This document shows positions 1-6,780 of a stretch of DNA of 9,704 nucleotides, in pieces (within the stretch, counting starts at the first letter, position 1; every line of letters begins with the position of its first letter). Where the stretch lies: contig CACZQZ010000125.1 of the NCBI GenBank assembly GCA_902783405.1, positions 1 to 9,704 of the forward strand. The letters are read 5' to 3'. A model generated the notes under the pieces. The model ran no database searches, was not told the origin of the DNA, and saw nothing but the letters and a program-made list of their open reading frames with translations. Source of the DNA: an uncultured Erysipelotrichaceae bacterium (GTDB lineage Bacteria > Bacillota_I > Bacilli_A > RF39 > UBA660). The position numbers and the translations under genes are program-made.

Positions 1-11
1 AATCTTTAACA

Positions 12-30
12 TATAATGAAACTAAGGTGA
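12..30 (+). promoter_or_regulatory. -10 box and ribosome binding site of the SDR gene
   Basis: A perfect TATAAT lies at 12-17 and an AAGGTGA ribosome binding site at 24-30, seven bases before the ATG at 37. The matching -35 box would fall outside the window, so the promoter is only half visible. If it is real, transcription would begin about at the ribosome binding site, giving a leader of about 13 bases, as for several other genes here. Confidence 0.5.
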
Positions 31-36
31 CAGAAT

Positions 37-792
37 ATGAAAGCATTAATAACAGGAGCAAGTTCTGGAATTGGACTTGCATTTGCAAAATCTTTAAGTG
101 AAATGGGTTACGATTTAATATTAGTAGCTCGTAATAAAAAGAAACTAAATGAAGTAAAAGAAAGTTTAAATACGAAAGTTGAAGTAATAAATTTAGATTT
201 ATCTTCTACTTTTAATTGTATGAGACTTTATAATAAAGTAAAAAAAGAAGATATTGATATTGTAATCAATAATGCTGGTTTTGGTATCTTTGGTAAATTT
301 GAAGAGACAAACATCGATAAAGAGTTAGATATGATTGACACTAACATCAAAGCAGTACATATTTTAACAAAAAAGTTTTATAAAGATTTTAAAGGCAAAG
401 ATAGAGGTTATATTTTAAATGTAGCTTCATCCGCAGCATTTTTACCAGGACCTCTTATGAGTAGTTATTATGCATCTAAAGCATATGTGCTAAGACTTAC
501 AGAAGCTTTATATGCAGAAAATAAACGTGATAAGAGTAATGTCTATATAGGATGTTTATGTCCTGGACCTGTGGATACTAATTTTAATAATGTAGCGGGT
601 GTTTCTTTTTCAGTAAAACCACTATCTAAAGAAGAAGTCGCAAATTACGCTATCAAGAAAATGTTTCAAAGAAAAATGCTTATTATTCCTGGATTTCAAA
701 TGAGAATGGCTTATTATTTTGAAAGATTTTTACCAACAAAAATGCTTATGAAAATGTGTTTTAAAATTCAAGAAGCAAAACAAAAACCATAA
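37..792 (+). CDS. Short-chain dehydrogenase/reductase (SDR) family oxidoreductase
   Basis: This is a cytosolic NAD(P)-dependent oxidoreductase of the classical SDR type, 251 residues, which is the usual length. The Rossmann dinucleotide motif TGASSGIG is at residues 6-13 and NNAG at 78-81. The catalytic tetrad can be read as N103, S131, Y144 and K148 (a YxxxK pair), and CPGPV at 175-179 is the usual loop after the active site. An Arg in the VARN stretch (residue 32) after the second strand fits NADP(H) preference, which is inference. The C-terminal tail is hydrophobic and basic (about 219-245), as in the YqjQ/DltE-like SDR group that may sit at the membrane. The substrate cannot be told from sequence. 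The start is supported by AAGGTGA at 24-30. It appears to be a single-gene unit. Confidence 0.93.
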   Translation: MKALITGASSGIGLAFAKSLSEMGYDLILVARNKKKLNEVKESLNTKVEVINLDLSSTFNCMRLYNKVKKEDIDIVINNAGFGIFGKFEETNIDKELDMIDTNIKAVHILTKKFYKDFKGKDRGYILNVASSAAFLPGPLMSSYYASKAYVLRLTEALYAENKRDKSNVYIGCLCPGPVDTNFNNVAGVSFSVKPLSKEEVANYAIKKMFQRKMLIIPGFQMRMAYYFERFLPTKMLMKMCFKIQEAKQKP

Positions 793-832
793 TTTACCAT
801 ATTTATAACAAAATCTTTTCATAATTTAAAAC

Positions 833-857
833 TATAATGTAATTATGAAAGGAAGGG
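833..857 (+). promoter_or_regulatory. Possible promoter -10 and RBS before a decayed small ORF
   Basis: A perfect TATAAT at 833-838 is followed by a GGAAGGG ribosome binding site at 851-857 and an ATG at 862. No convincing -35 box lies 16-18 bases upstream. The layout copies that of the intact genes in this window, but the frame after the ATG closes after six codons (MKKENK). Confidence 0.3.
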
Positions 858-861
858 ATAA

Positions 862-1033
862 ATGAAAAAAGAAAATAAATAATAAAAATTAAAACTTACT
901 ACATACAAATTAAGAAAGGAAGAGATGTTTTTAAAATAAAAAGTATGATAAAACTAGTAGATTAGAAATAGAAGACAAAAAGAAACTATTTGAAAATAAT
1001 AATATATTAAATCATACAAAGAAACTAAAATAA
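862..1033 (+). pseudogene. Possible remnant of a small protein gene
   Basis: The 793-1099 interval has no intact gene. From the ATG at 862 the frame reads MKKENK and then meets two stops in a row. A second ribosome binding site (AAAGGA at 915-920) precedes an ATG at 925 that reads only MFLK. Frames that look coding continue in pieces: one frame is open at about 879-962 and another at 935-1033, the latter ending in a Lys- and Glu-rich stretch (RLEIEDKKKLFE, then ILNHTKKLK). One or two frameshifts would join these into a protein of about 50-60 residues. This may be a decayed gene, or chance in A-rich DNA. I do not recognise the family, and the exact joins cannot be fixed from one sequence. Confidence 0.3.
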
Positions 1034-1040
1034 ACAAAAT

Positions 1041-1070
1041 AAAGGCCATCTATTGCGCCTTTTTTTCTTT
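1041..1070 (+). terminator. Weak intrinsic terminator-like hairpin upstream of ecfA1
   Basis: AAAGGC at 1041-1046 can pair with GCCTTT at 1057-1062 around a ten-base loop. A T-rich run follows to 1070 (one C interrupts it). The stem is only six pairs. It would close transcription coming from the SDR gene and the decayed ORF before the ecf operon begins. Confidence 0.5.
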
Positions 1071-1094
1071 TGCCTTATAATAAAAACAAGGTGG
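1053..1094 (+). promoter_or_regulatory. Promoter and RBS of the ecf-truA operon
   Basis: TTGCGC at 1053-1058, a 17-base spacer and TATAAT at 1076-1081 make a plausible vegetative promoter with a perfect -10 and a half-matching -35. AAGGTGG at 1088-1094 is the ribosome binding site for the ATG at 1100. The -35 box lies inside the right half of the upstream terminator hairpin. The predicted leader is only about 12 bases, which leaves no room for a riboswitch downstream of this promoter. Confidence 0.5.
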
Positions 1095-1099
1095 GTAGT

Positions 1100-1879
1100 A
1101 TGAATTCAATCATAATTAAAAATCTTAATTTCTCTTATAATGATAATATCATATTTTCAAATTTTAATTTAAATGTAAAAAGAAATAAGTTTACATTAGT
1201 TTTAGGATTAAATGGCACTGGCAAGTCAACACTTTGTAAAATACTAAATGGTGATAAATCTTATGATGGCTATATTTGTATAGAAAAAGAAATATTATCG
1301 AAAGATAATGATTATTTTTCCAAAATCTTGACATTAATTGATAATAATATAATATTAAAGCAAAATACGGTAATAGAATCTTTATGGTGTAACTATGATT
1401 CTTCTTTTGAAAACTTTAAAGATAAATTAAAAGAATTTGGTGATTATTTTCAAATTAAGAATCTTTTTTATAAACAAATATGTGAACTTAAAAAAAATGA
1501 ACAAAATCTTATTTATATTCTATCTAAAATTATATCAAATCCACCTCTTATTATGATGGATGAACCTTTTCCTTTTTTAAATAAACAGGAAAAATTAAAA
1601 GTAATTTCATATTTAAAATCTCTTAAAAATATAACAGTCCTTTATTTTTCTAGTGATATAGAAGATGCACTGTTAGCAGATGAAATCAATTTTATTTCAA
1701 ACGGTCAAAATAAGTTGACAACAAGTATTCATCAAATATCGAAACATGAAAAAAATATAAGAAAATTTGGCTTTTCTCTACCTTTTTCTATTGATTTATC
1801 AAAGAAACTAAGTTATTATAATCTATTAGATGATGAAGTAACAAACATAGATGAAATGGTGGAAATTTTATGGAAATAA
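1100..1879 (+). CDS. ecfA1: ECF transporter ATPase EcfA1 (divergent)
   Basis: One of two ATPases of an energy-coupling factor (ECF) module, which powers vitamin and metal uptake by exchangeable substrate-binding S proteins; 259 residues. I chose the ATG at 1100, behind AAGGTGG, over an upstream in-frame TTG at 1070 that overlaps the terminator T-run and has no ribosome binding site. Walker A is GLNGTGKST (36-44). Walker B with catalytic Glu is IMMDEP (151-156). The tail GFSLPFSIDLSKKL (224-237) matches the EcfA1 C-terminal helix region. Oddities: the LSGGQ signature is replaced by LKKNE (130-134), the Q-loop Gln is not apparent near 80, the D-loop Asp is Asn (161), and the H-loop His is Ser (about 185). 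It overlaps ecfA2 by 10 bases. Family call rests on the tail and gene order; full ATPase activity is uncertain. Confidence 0.85.
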   Translation: MNSIIIKNLNFSYNDNIIFSNFNLNVKRNKFTLVLGLNGTGKSTLCKILNGDKSYDGYICIEKEILSKDNDYFSKILTLIDNNIILKQNTVIESLWCNYDSSFENFKDKLKEFGDYFQIKNLFYKQICELKKNEQNLIYILSKIISNPPLIMMDEPFPFLNKQEKLKVISYLKSLKNITVLYFSSDIEDALLADEINFISNGQNKLTTSIHQISKHEKNIRKFGFSLPFSIDLSKKLSYYNLLDDEVTNIDEMVEILWK

Positions 1880-2559
1880 AATTAGATAAAATATTTTTTA
1901 AAAGTAAAAAAATCCATGTGATTGTAGGATCTTCTAATTCTGGAAAGACAAAACTACTGTCATATATATGGAAAAACTATTTAGAGAAAACTTCATTTTA
2001 CACACAAAATGTAAATGATTTCTTTTTAATGAAAACTGTAAAAGAAGAATTAAATTTTTCTAATTTACAAAAATTTAACCAAAACAATATAATAGATATA
2101 ATACTATCAGTAGGACTCAAAGAAAAAGATTTAGATAGAAAAATAAATACACTAACTTTGTCAGAAAAATCGAAACTAGAATTAGCATGTATTTTACTTC
2201 AAAATAAAGATATTATTTTATTAGATGAACCTACCATATTTTTAGATCAAAAAGAAAAGCAAAACCTAATAAAACTATTAAAAAAATTAAAAAGCAATAA
2301 AACAATTATAATTACTACAAAAGATTTATCATTCGCATTAGAAGTATGTGATGATATTTGTTTGTATCATAACAAAATACTTTATTTTGATGTAAAAAAT
2401 GAAGCAATGAAAAATATGAATTTGTTTGAAAAAGAAAAAATATCTATTCCTCCAACATTAGAGTTTTCAAATAAAGTAAAGAATAAAAAAAATATTTCTA
2501 TTGGCTATCGTTTAGAAACAAATGATTTAATAAAGGATATTTACCGAAATGTTACGTAA
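1870..2559 (+). CDS. ecfA2: ECF transporter ATPase EcfA2 (short, divergent)
   Basis: This is the second ATPase of the ECF module, 229 residues where about 280-290 is usual. Walker A GSSNSGKT begins at residue 20 rather than near 40, so the first beta strands and the A-loop aromatic are mostly missing. The Q-loop is present (Q46, in YTQNVND) and is followed by MKTVKEELNF, an EcfA2-like segment. The signature is LSEKS (97-101) instead of LSGGQ. Walker B is IILLDEPT (115-122), the D-loop FLDQ is intact (124-127), and the H-loop His is replaced by Lys (151). TGGTGG at 1857-1862, inside ecfA1, serves the ATG at 1870. The gene overlaps ecfT by 11 bases, so translation is probably coupled. Gene order supports the call; a different ABC ATPase pair is the main alternative. 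Confidence 0.8.
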   Translation: MEIKLDKIFFKSKKIHVIVGSSNSGKTKLLSYIWKNYLEKTSFYTQNVNDFFLMKTVKEELNFSNLQKFNQNNIIDIILSVGLKEKDLDRKINTLTLSEKSKLELACILLQNKDIILLDEPTIFLDQKEKQNLIKLLKKLKSNKTIIITTKDLSFALEVCDDICLYHNKILYFDVKNEAMKNMNLFEKEKISIPPTLEFSNKVKNKKNISIGYRLETNDLIKDIYRNVT

Positions 2560-3178
2560 TAATATTTGCCATCCAATTTTATTTTTATGTTCGTTTATTC
2601 TTTTTATTCTTTCTAATATTTTTTCTGCAGATCTTATCTTTACGATGATGTTGACAATTATTGTATTAATTTTTCTATTAAAAACAAATATTTCTTTTCA
2701 TACTTACTTTTATTTATTATTTCCTCTTCTTTGTTTCTTTGTTTTCTTTTTATTCTATCCTAATATCATGATTAAAATCACTAATATTATTTTTTATTTC
2801 TTATTTTTTATTTACAATCAAAGTGATTTGTCTTTATTTTATATTTGTTATAAAATCCCATTTTTAAATGAAAAACAAAAGATTTCTGTAACTAATAAAC
2901 TATGTATTTTATCTAAGGTTTCCAATTATACAGATATAATTATAGAAACCTTTAAAAAAAGAACACATAAAAGATTTTTAAATCCAATTTTATTTTATAA
3001 ATTTTTAAAAAATAAAATAGAAAATGAAAAAATAAATAATTTAATAATGAGACGTGAAAAAGAAATTTACTTACAAAAAATAAAACAAGGTAATTTATAT
3101 GAATTAAGATTATTGGATATTATATTTTTACTATTTCATGGTATAATAGTATTAATGATGATGGGTGGTATTTTATGA
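2549..3178 (+). CDS. ecfT: ECF transporter transmembrane component EcfT (short)
   Basis: This is the membrane scaffold that links the two ATPases to the S component. It has 209 residues against about 265 for typical EcfT. Hydrophobic segments lie near 8-25, 28-45, 52-71, 74-90 and 188-206, with a basic cytoplasmic stretch between about 107 and 187. EcfT proteins carry two Ala-Arg-Gly-like coupling motifs in this stretch; the nearest matches here are FKKRTH (135-140) and IMRRE (166-170), so both are degenerate. Sequence alone gives a weak call. Position between ecfA2 and truA, plus membrane topology, makes it convincing. The ribosome binding site AAAGGA (2532-2537) is 11 bases from the ATG, which is long. 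The stop overlaps the truA start (ATGA). Confidence 0.75.
   Translation: MLRNNICHPILFLCSFILFILSNIFSADLIFTMMLTIIVLIFLLKTNISFHTYFYLLFPLLCFFVFFLFYPNIMIKITNIIFYFLFFIYNQSDLSLFYICYKIPFLNEKQKISVTNKLCILSKVSNYTDIIIETFKKRTHKRFLNPILFYKFLKNKIENEKINNLIMRREKEIYLQKIKQGNLYELRLLDIIFLLFHGIIVLMMMGGIL
3139..3147 (+). promoter_or_regulatory. Possible internal extended -10 promoter for truA
   Basis: TGGTATAAT at 3139-3147 is a perfect extended -10 element inside the end of ecfT, 27 bases before the truA ATG. No good -35 box sits at the usual distance. It could give truA and the downstream genes expression independent of the ecf genes. In DNA this AT-rich such a match can also arise by chance. Confidence 0.25.
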
Positions 3179-3918
3179 GATATTTGATTACTTTCGCATA
3201 TGATGGCTCTAAATATAATGGATATCAGAAACAACCAAACGAAAAAACAATTCAAGAAGAAATTGAAAAAGCTTTAACACGGATTAATCATAATACAGAA
3301 GTACACATTTCAGCTTCTGGCCGAACAGATGCTGGAGTGCATGCTAATAATCAGAAAGCTCATTTTGATTTAGAAGAAAGTATGGATGTAGAAAGATTAA
3401 AGTATTCTTTAAATAAAATGATTCCAAAGGATATATATGTTAAGAAAGTTGAAGAAGTAGGTATGGATTTTCATGCAAGATTTAATGTGGCATATAAAGA
3501 ATATGTTTATAAAATTAATATGGGAGAATATAATCCAATAGAAAAAGATTACGTGCTTCAGCTTGGAAAAAAATTAGATGTTGTTGAAATAGAAAGAGCG
3601 CTTAAATATATTGAAGGAACACATAATTTTAAGGCATTTACGAAAGCATCAGATATGAAAGAATCTTATGAGAGAACCATTATTCAAACTGATTTATTAA
3701 GGGATCATAAAAATTTCAATCAAATTTGTCTTGTTTTTTTAGGGACTGGATTTATGAGATACATGGTGCGTAATTTGGTTGGTACTTTAATTGAAATTGG
3801 TGAAGGAAAAAGAAGAAGTGAAGACATCATTGCTATTTTAAATTCAGAGGATAGAAAAGAAGCCGGTAAGACTGCTCCATCTTGTGGACTTTATTTAAAT
3901 GATGTGATTTATAGGTGA
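3175..3918 (+). CDS. truA: tRNA pseudouridine(38-40) synthase TruA
   Basis: TruA isomerises uridines at positions 38, 39 and 40 in the anticodon stem-loop of many tRNAs. The protein has 247 residues, the normal size. The N-terminal strand ITFAYDGSKYNGYQKQP (5-21) and the catalytic motif GRTDAGVHA (49-57) with D52 as nucleophile are intact. FHARF (about 95-99) and the late FLGTGFMRYMVRNLVGTLIE block are family hallmarks. Its conservation contrasts with the drifted ecf genes just upstream. The start overlaps the ecfT stop as ATGA, with GGGTGG at 3163-3168 as ribosome binding site. In Bacillus the order ecfA1-ecfA2-ecfT-truA is followed by rplM-rpsI; here two unrelated genes follow instead. Confidence 0.97.
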   Translation: MRYLITFAYDGSKYNGYQKQPNEKTIQEEIEKALTRINHNTEVHISASGRTDAGVHANNQKAHFDLEESMDVERLKYSLNKMIPKDIYVKKVEEVGMDFHARFNVAYKEYVYKINMGEYNPIEKDYVLQLGKKLDVVEIERALKYIEGTHNFKAFTKASDMKESYERTIIQTDLLRDHKNFNQICLVFLGTGFMRYMVRNLVGTLIEIGEGKRRSEDIIAILNSEDRKEAGKTAPSCGLYLNDVIYR

Positions 3919-3922
3919 TTTT

Positions 3923-5155
3923 ATGAAAAAATTATTAGGTGTTTTAATTAGTTTATATTTAGTTTATTTTGCTGTAGAGTATGTATTATTTCGGTTTGGG
4001 AAAGGACATGATGTAACTTACACGATTGCCTCAAAAGATAGAAATTATGAAATTAAAGAAACTCTTGTCACCAATCGAAAAAATAATGATGATTTTTATT
4101 CCTTCAATATTAATGATCAATTTAAATTTAGAATATATGATAGTTTAAAAAGAGGTCAAAAAATAATTAAAGATATAAAATATTATCAAGATGAAAAAAA
4201 AGAATGCATGTATCCTATTTTTAGAAATGAAGATTATCCTATGGACGTTTTATGTATCCAAAATAATCAAATGATTCATTATCATGATATTAAAGGAACA
4301 GACGCTAATTTGGATAAGTTTGTTCAAACATTACCAAATTATGAATCTAAAAATTTTGAAGATAATGTGTCTTCTCGTGAAGATATTGGTCTTGTGACTA
4401 TTTATAACAATAATTTTAAAGATAATCTTCATATTGCTTTAACAAACTACAAAGGATTATATAATTTGTCAAAAACAAAGTCTAAAGAAATAAAGTTATT
4501 TACAAATGATGTATATAATAATAGTATTCATGCGCTAGTAGGAAAATATTTTGTGACAGCAAATTATAACTTAGAACATGAATTCTCATCTTTTTTAGCA
4601 GTAAATTTAAATAATAATAATGAAATTGAAATCAATTATAATGGAAGTCTTTCTTTTGACTCTTATGTTCAAGGAATTGTAGGTGATTCCATGTATGTTT
4701 TCGATTCTAAAAATGAAAGACAATATAAAATTACACCTAAGAATAGAAAAATAGAAATGACTAGTGAAGATGGAGAAATTAAGTACTATAATGGTACAAT
4801 TTTTGAAATAATAGATATTGATGAAATTGGTTCTTCTAAACTTTTATTTGTTCAAAATCAAACAAAAAATGGAACAGAATTGGTATCCAAAGAGGAAATT
4901 AGCGGATATAAATATAACTTATCAAGTGTAAATAATAAAATAGAAGTAACAAGAACATCTTTGACTGGAGAAGGAAAAACTTATCTTTTTAGTGCGAACG
5001 AAGTTAGAAATGTTTGTTTTTATAAAGATATTATATTCTTTATAGATGGAAACACCATAAAAATGTATTCCGATAAAACTGGAGTTCGTACATTAGCTTC
5101 AATGAATGAATTAACATTTAATAAAAATATAGATTATGATATTTATATTAAGTAG
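3923..5155 (+). CDS. Membrane-anchored protein of unknown function
   Basis: I do not recognise this family. The 410-residue protein starts with KK and one hydrophobic segment (about 4-23), with no lipobox Cys and no clear signal peptidase site, so it is probably a signal anchor with the rest outside the cell. The remainder is polar and strand-rich, with recurring short hydrophobic strands ending in Asp/Asn turns (for example DSYVQGIVGDSMYVFDSKN and KDIIFFIDGNTIKMYSDKTG). This resembles beta-propeller or repeated beta-sandwich proteins, but that is inference. C95 and C111 could form a disulfide. The truA stop lies within its ribosome binding site (AGGTGA), so it is the next gene in the operon. 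Its own stop overlaps the RBS of the patatin gene. Confidence 0.85.
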   Translation: MKKLLGVLISLYLVYFAVEYVLFRFGKGHDVTYTIASKDRNYEIKETLVTNRKNNDDFYSFNINDQFKFRIYDSLKRGQKIIKDIKYYQDEKKECMYPIFRNEDYPMDVLCIQNNQMIHYHDIKGTDANLDKFVQTLPNYESKNFEDNVSSREDIGLVTIYNNNFKDNLHIALTNYKGLYNLSKTKSKEIKLFTNDVYNNSIHALVGKYFVTANYNLEHEFSSFLAVNLNNNNEIEINYNGSLSFDSYVQGIVGDSMYVFDSKNERQYKITPKNRKIEMTSEDGEIKYYNGTIFEIIDIDEIGSSKLLFVQNQTKNGTELVSKEEISGYKYNLSSVNNKIEVTRTSLTGEGKTYLFSANEVRNVCFYKDIIFFIDGNTIKMYSDKTGVRTLASMNELTFNKNIDYDIYIK

Positions 5156-5165
5156 GAAGTGGTAT

Positions 5166-6413
5166 ATGAGAAGGGCAATTGTATTATCTGGTGGAGGTGG
5201 AAAAGGTGCTTATCAAATTGGTGTTTGGAAGGCACTTAAAAGACTTCATAAGAAATATCATGTTGTAACAGGTACTTCAGTAGGAGCATTAAATGGTGCG
5301 TATATGGTTCAAAAAGACTTTAGAAAAGCTATTTATACATGGGGAAATATGGATTATCAAACTGTTTTTGATGAAACCGGTGAAATAAAGACAAAAAAAG
5401 ACGTTATAAGTTTTTATGTAAAAGGTGTCATTAAAAATAAAGGATTGAAACCAACTAAATTAGAAGAGTTAATTCAAAATACTGTAGATGAAAAAAAATT
5501 CAGAAAATCAAAAATAGATTATGGTTTAGTGACGTATAACTTAACGAAAATGGAACCAGTCAGCTTAAAGAAAAATGAAATTAAATATGGAGAACTATGT
5601 GATTATTTACTAGCTTCAGCTTCATGTTTTCCTGTATTTTCGAAAAAAGAAATAGAAAATCAAAATTTTATTGATGGTGGCTATTATGATAATGTTCCAT
5701 TTAAATTAGCAGAGGATTTTAAAGTAGATGAAATTATTGTTGTGGACTTAGAAGCACCAGGAATTAAAAGAAATCCAAAAGACGTTAAAGAACATTTGAT
5801 TTGGATTAGTCCTAGGAATAAATTAAATTCATTTCTTTCTTTTAATGCCGAAGAATCTAAAAAAAATATTTGTTTTGGTTATAATGATACGATGAAAATA
5901 TTTCATCGATTAGATGGAAATAGATTTACTTTTAAAAGAAAGCAACTTCAACGATATTATGAAAGAAAAAAAGACATCTTTATTCAAACGATTAAAGATA
6001 CTGTTTATTTGGAAAATCAAACTAAACCAATTCTAAGAAAATTTTTAGATATAGAAATATTTAATATTTTGTTTCAGAAAAATGATGAAAAGAAACAAGA
6101 ATTATTTTATGATATTATGGAATATGCTGGACTTTGTTTTGAATTAGATGAAAGTAAAATATATTCCGTCATTTCTTATTCTGTAAAATTATTAAAAAAA
6201 GCAAATAAAGAGATGTCGAGTGTTCAAAATGATGGTCCAAAAGAAAAAATAAAAAGACTCATTTATAGTAAAGATAGAATCATAAAAATGCTTGAGTTGC
6301 TGACAGAAAAAACATCAAGTAGTAAAGAAAAACTTAGCATTATGGCTGTTTTACATCCTAAAGATTTCTTAGCTTCATGTTATTTGTACATATTAAATAA
6401 CGATTCAAAGTGA
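5166..6413 (+). CDS. Patatin-like phospholipase family protein
   Basis: This is a predicted serine acyl hydrolase acting on lipid or phospholipid acyl esters, 415 residues. The oxyanion-hole motif GGGGKGAYQIG is at 9-19 and the nucleophile elbow GTSVG at 36-40, with S38 as nucleophile. The catalytic dyad is completed by D170 in DGG (170-172), so all patatin residues are present. The first 200 or so residues form the patatin domain. The C-terminal half (about 230-415) is charged and probably helical, with no motif I know. No signal peptide is seen, so it should act in the cytoplasm or at the inner membrane face. I chose the ATG at 5166, six bases after AGGAAG (5154-5159), over an in-frame ATG at 5136 that lies inside the upstream gene without a ribosome binding site. 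Last gene of the operon. Confidence 0.93.
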   Translation: MRRAIVLSGGGGKGAYQIGVWKALKRLHKKYHVVTGTSVGALNGAYMVQKDFRKAIYTWGNMDYQTVFDETGEIKTKKDVISFYVKGVIKNKGLKPTKLEELIQNTVDEKKFRKSKIDYGLVTYNLTKMEPVSLKKNEIKYGELCDYLLASASCFPVFSKKEIENQNFIDGGYYDNVPFKLAEDFKVDEIIVVDLEAPGIKRNPKDVKEHLIWISPRNKLNSFLSFNAEESKKNICFGYNDTMKIFHRLDGNRFTFKRKQLQRYYERKKDIFIQTIKDTVYLENQTKPILRKFLDIEIFNILFQKNDEKKQELFYDIMEYAGLCFELDESKIYSVISYSVKLLKKANKEMSSVQNDGPKEKIKRLIYSKDRIIKMLELLTEKTSSSKEKLSIMAVLHPKDFLASCYLYILNNDSK

Positions 6414-6424
6414 ATCGTTATTTT
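6395..6424. terminator. Bidirectional terminator between convergent genes
   Basis: A 13-bp perfect stem pairs 6395-6407 with 6411-6423 around the loop AAG. The plus strand continues as a short T run. The minus-strand copy ends in TTATTT and an AT tail. The stem contains the last codons and stop of the patatin gene (TGA at 6411-6413) and the stop codon of the convergent DUF2752 gene (6418-6420), so one element should end transcription from both sides. Confidence 0.8.
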
Positions 6425-6780
6425 ATGTTATTATATATTCCATTAATTATGATAACAAATAAAATTAATTTATAATGTCTTGAACAAAAACATTCTAAAG
6501 AATTTAAATAATTATATTCATTTTTAATACTATCGATTACTAATCTTATAATACTATAAATCATGAAGATAAATATTGGTATACCTAAAATATTATAATG
6601 AAAAGCTGATATCAAATTAAAATGCATGATAGCATCAAATGATCTTGTTAAACCGCATCCTGGACATTTGATGTGTAAATACTTTAAAAATACACATTCA
6701 ATAGGAATATGAAATATGAATAGTATACAGAATATAACTATAATACTTAATAGAAAAAGAAAACTTTTATTATTTTTCAT
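6418..6780 (-). CDS. DUF2752 family small membrane protein
   Basis: This is a 120-residue protein with hydrophobic segments near 7-24, 62-83 and 104-115. The DUF2752 hallmark CPGCGLTR is at 39-46, followed by the amphipathic run and hydrophobic helix seen in that family. The function is unknown; the paired cysteines could bind metal or form a disulfide. The start overlaps the stop of the upstream TM2 gene by one base (TAATG), so the two are translated together. TM2 and DUF2752 genes often occur side by side in Firmicutes, which suggests a shared membrane role (knowledge of the families, not shown here). Two further cysteines, C97 and C99, lie before the last helix. Confidence 0.88.
   Translation of the reverse strand: MKNNKSFLFLLSIIVIFCILFIFHIPIECVFLKYLHIKCPGCGLTRSFDAIMHFNLISAFHYNILGIPIFIFMIYSIIRLVIDSIKNEYNYLNSLECFCSRHYKLILFVIIINGIYNNIK

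Noticed and set aside
1070..1099. Upstream TTG start for ecfA1
   Set aside because: It falls in the terminator T run without a ribosome binding site and before the likely transcription start. The ATG at 1100 has AAGGTGG at good spacing.
793..1099. Riboswitch controlling the ecf operon
   Set aside because: The stretch is A-rich with almost no stable pairing apart from the short terminator, and I recognise no TPP, FMN, cobalamin or other aptamer core.
5136..5165. Upstream ATG start for the patatin gene
   Set aside because: It lies inside the preceding gene without a ribosome binding site. The ATG at 5166 follows AGGAAG and places the patatin motif at the very N-terminus, as usual.
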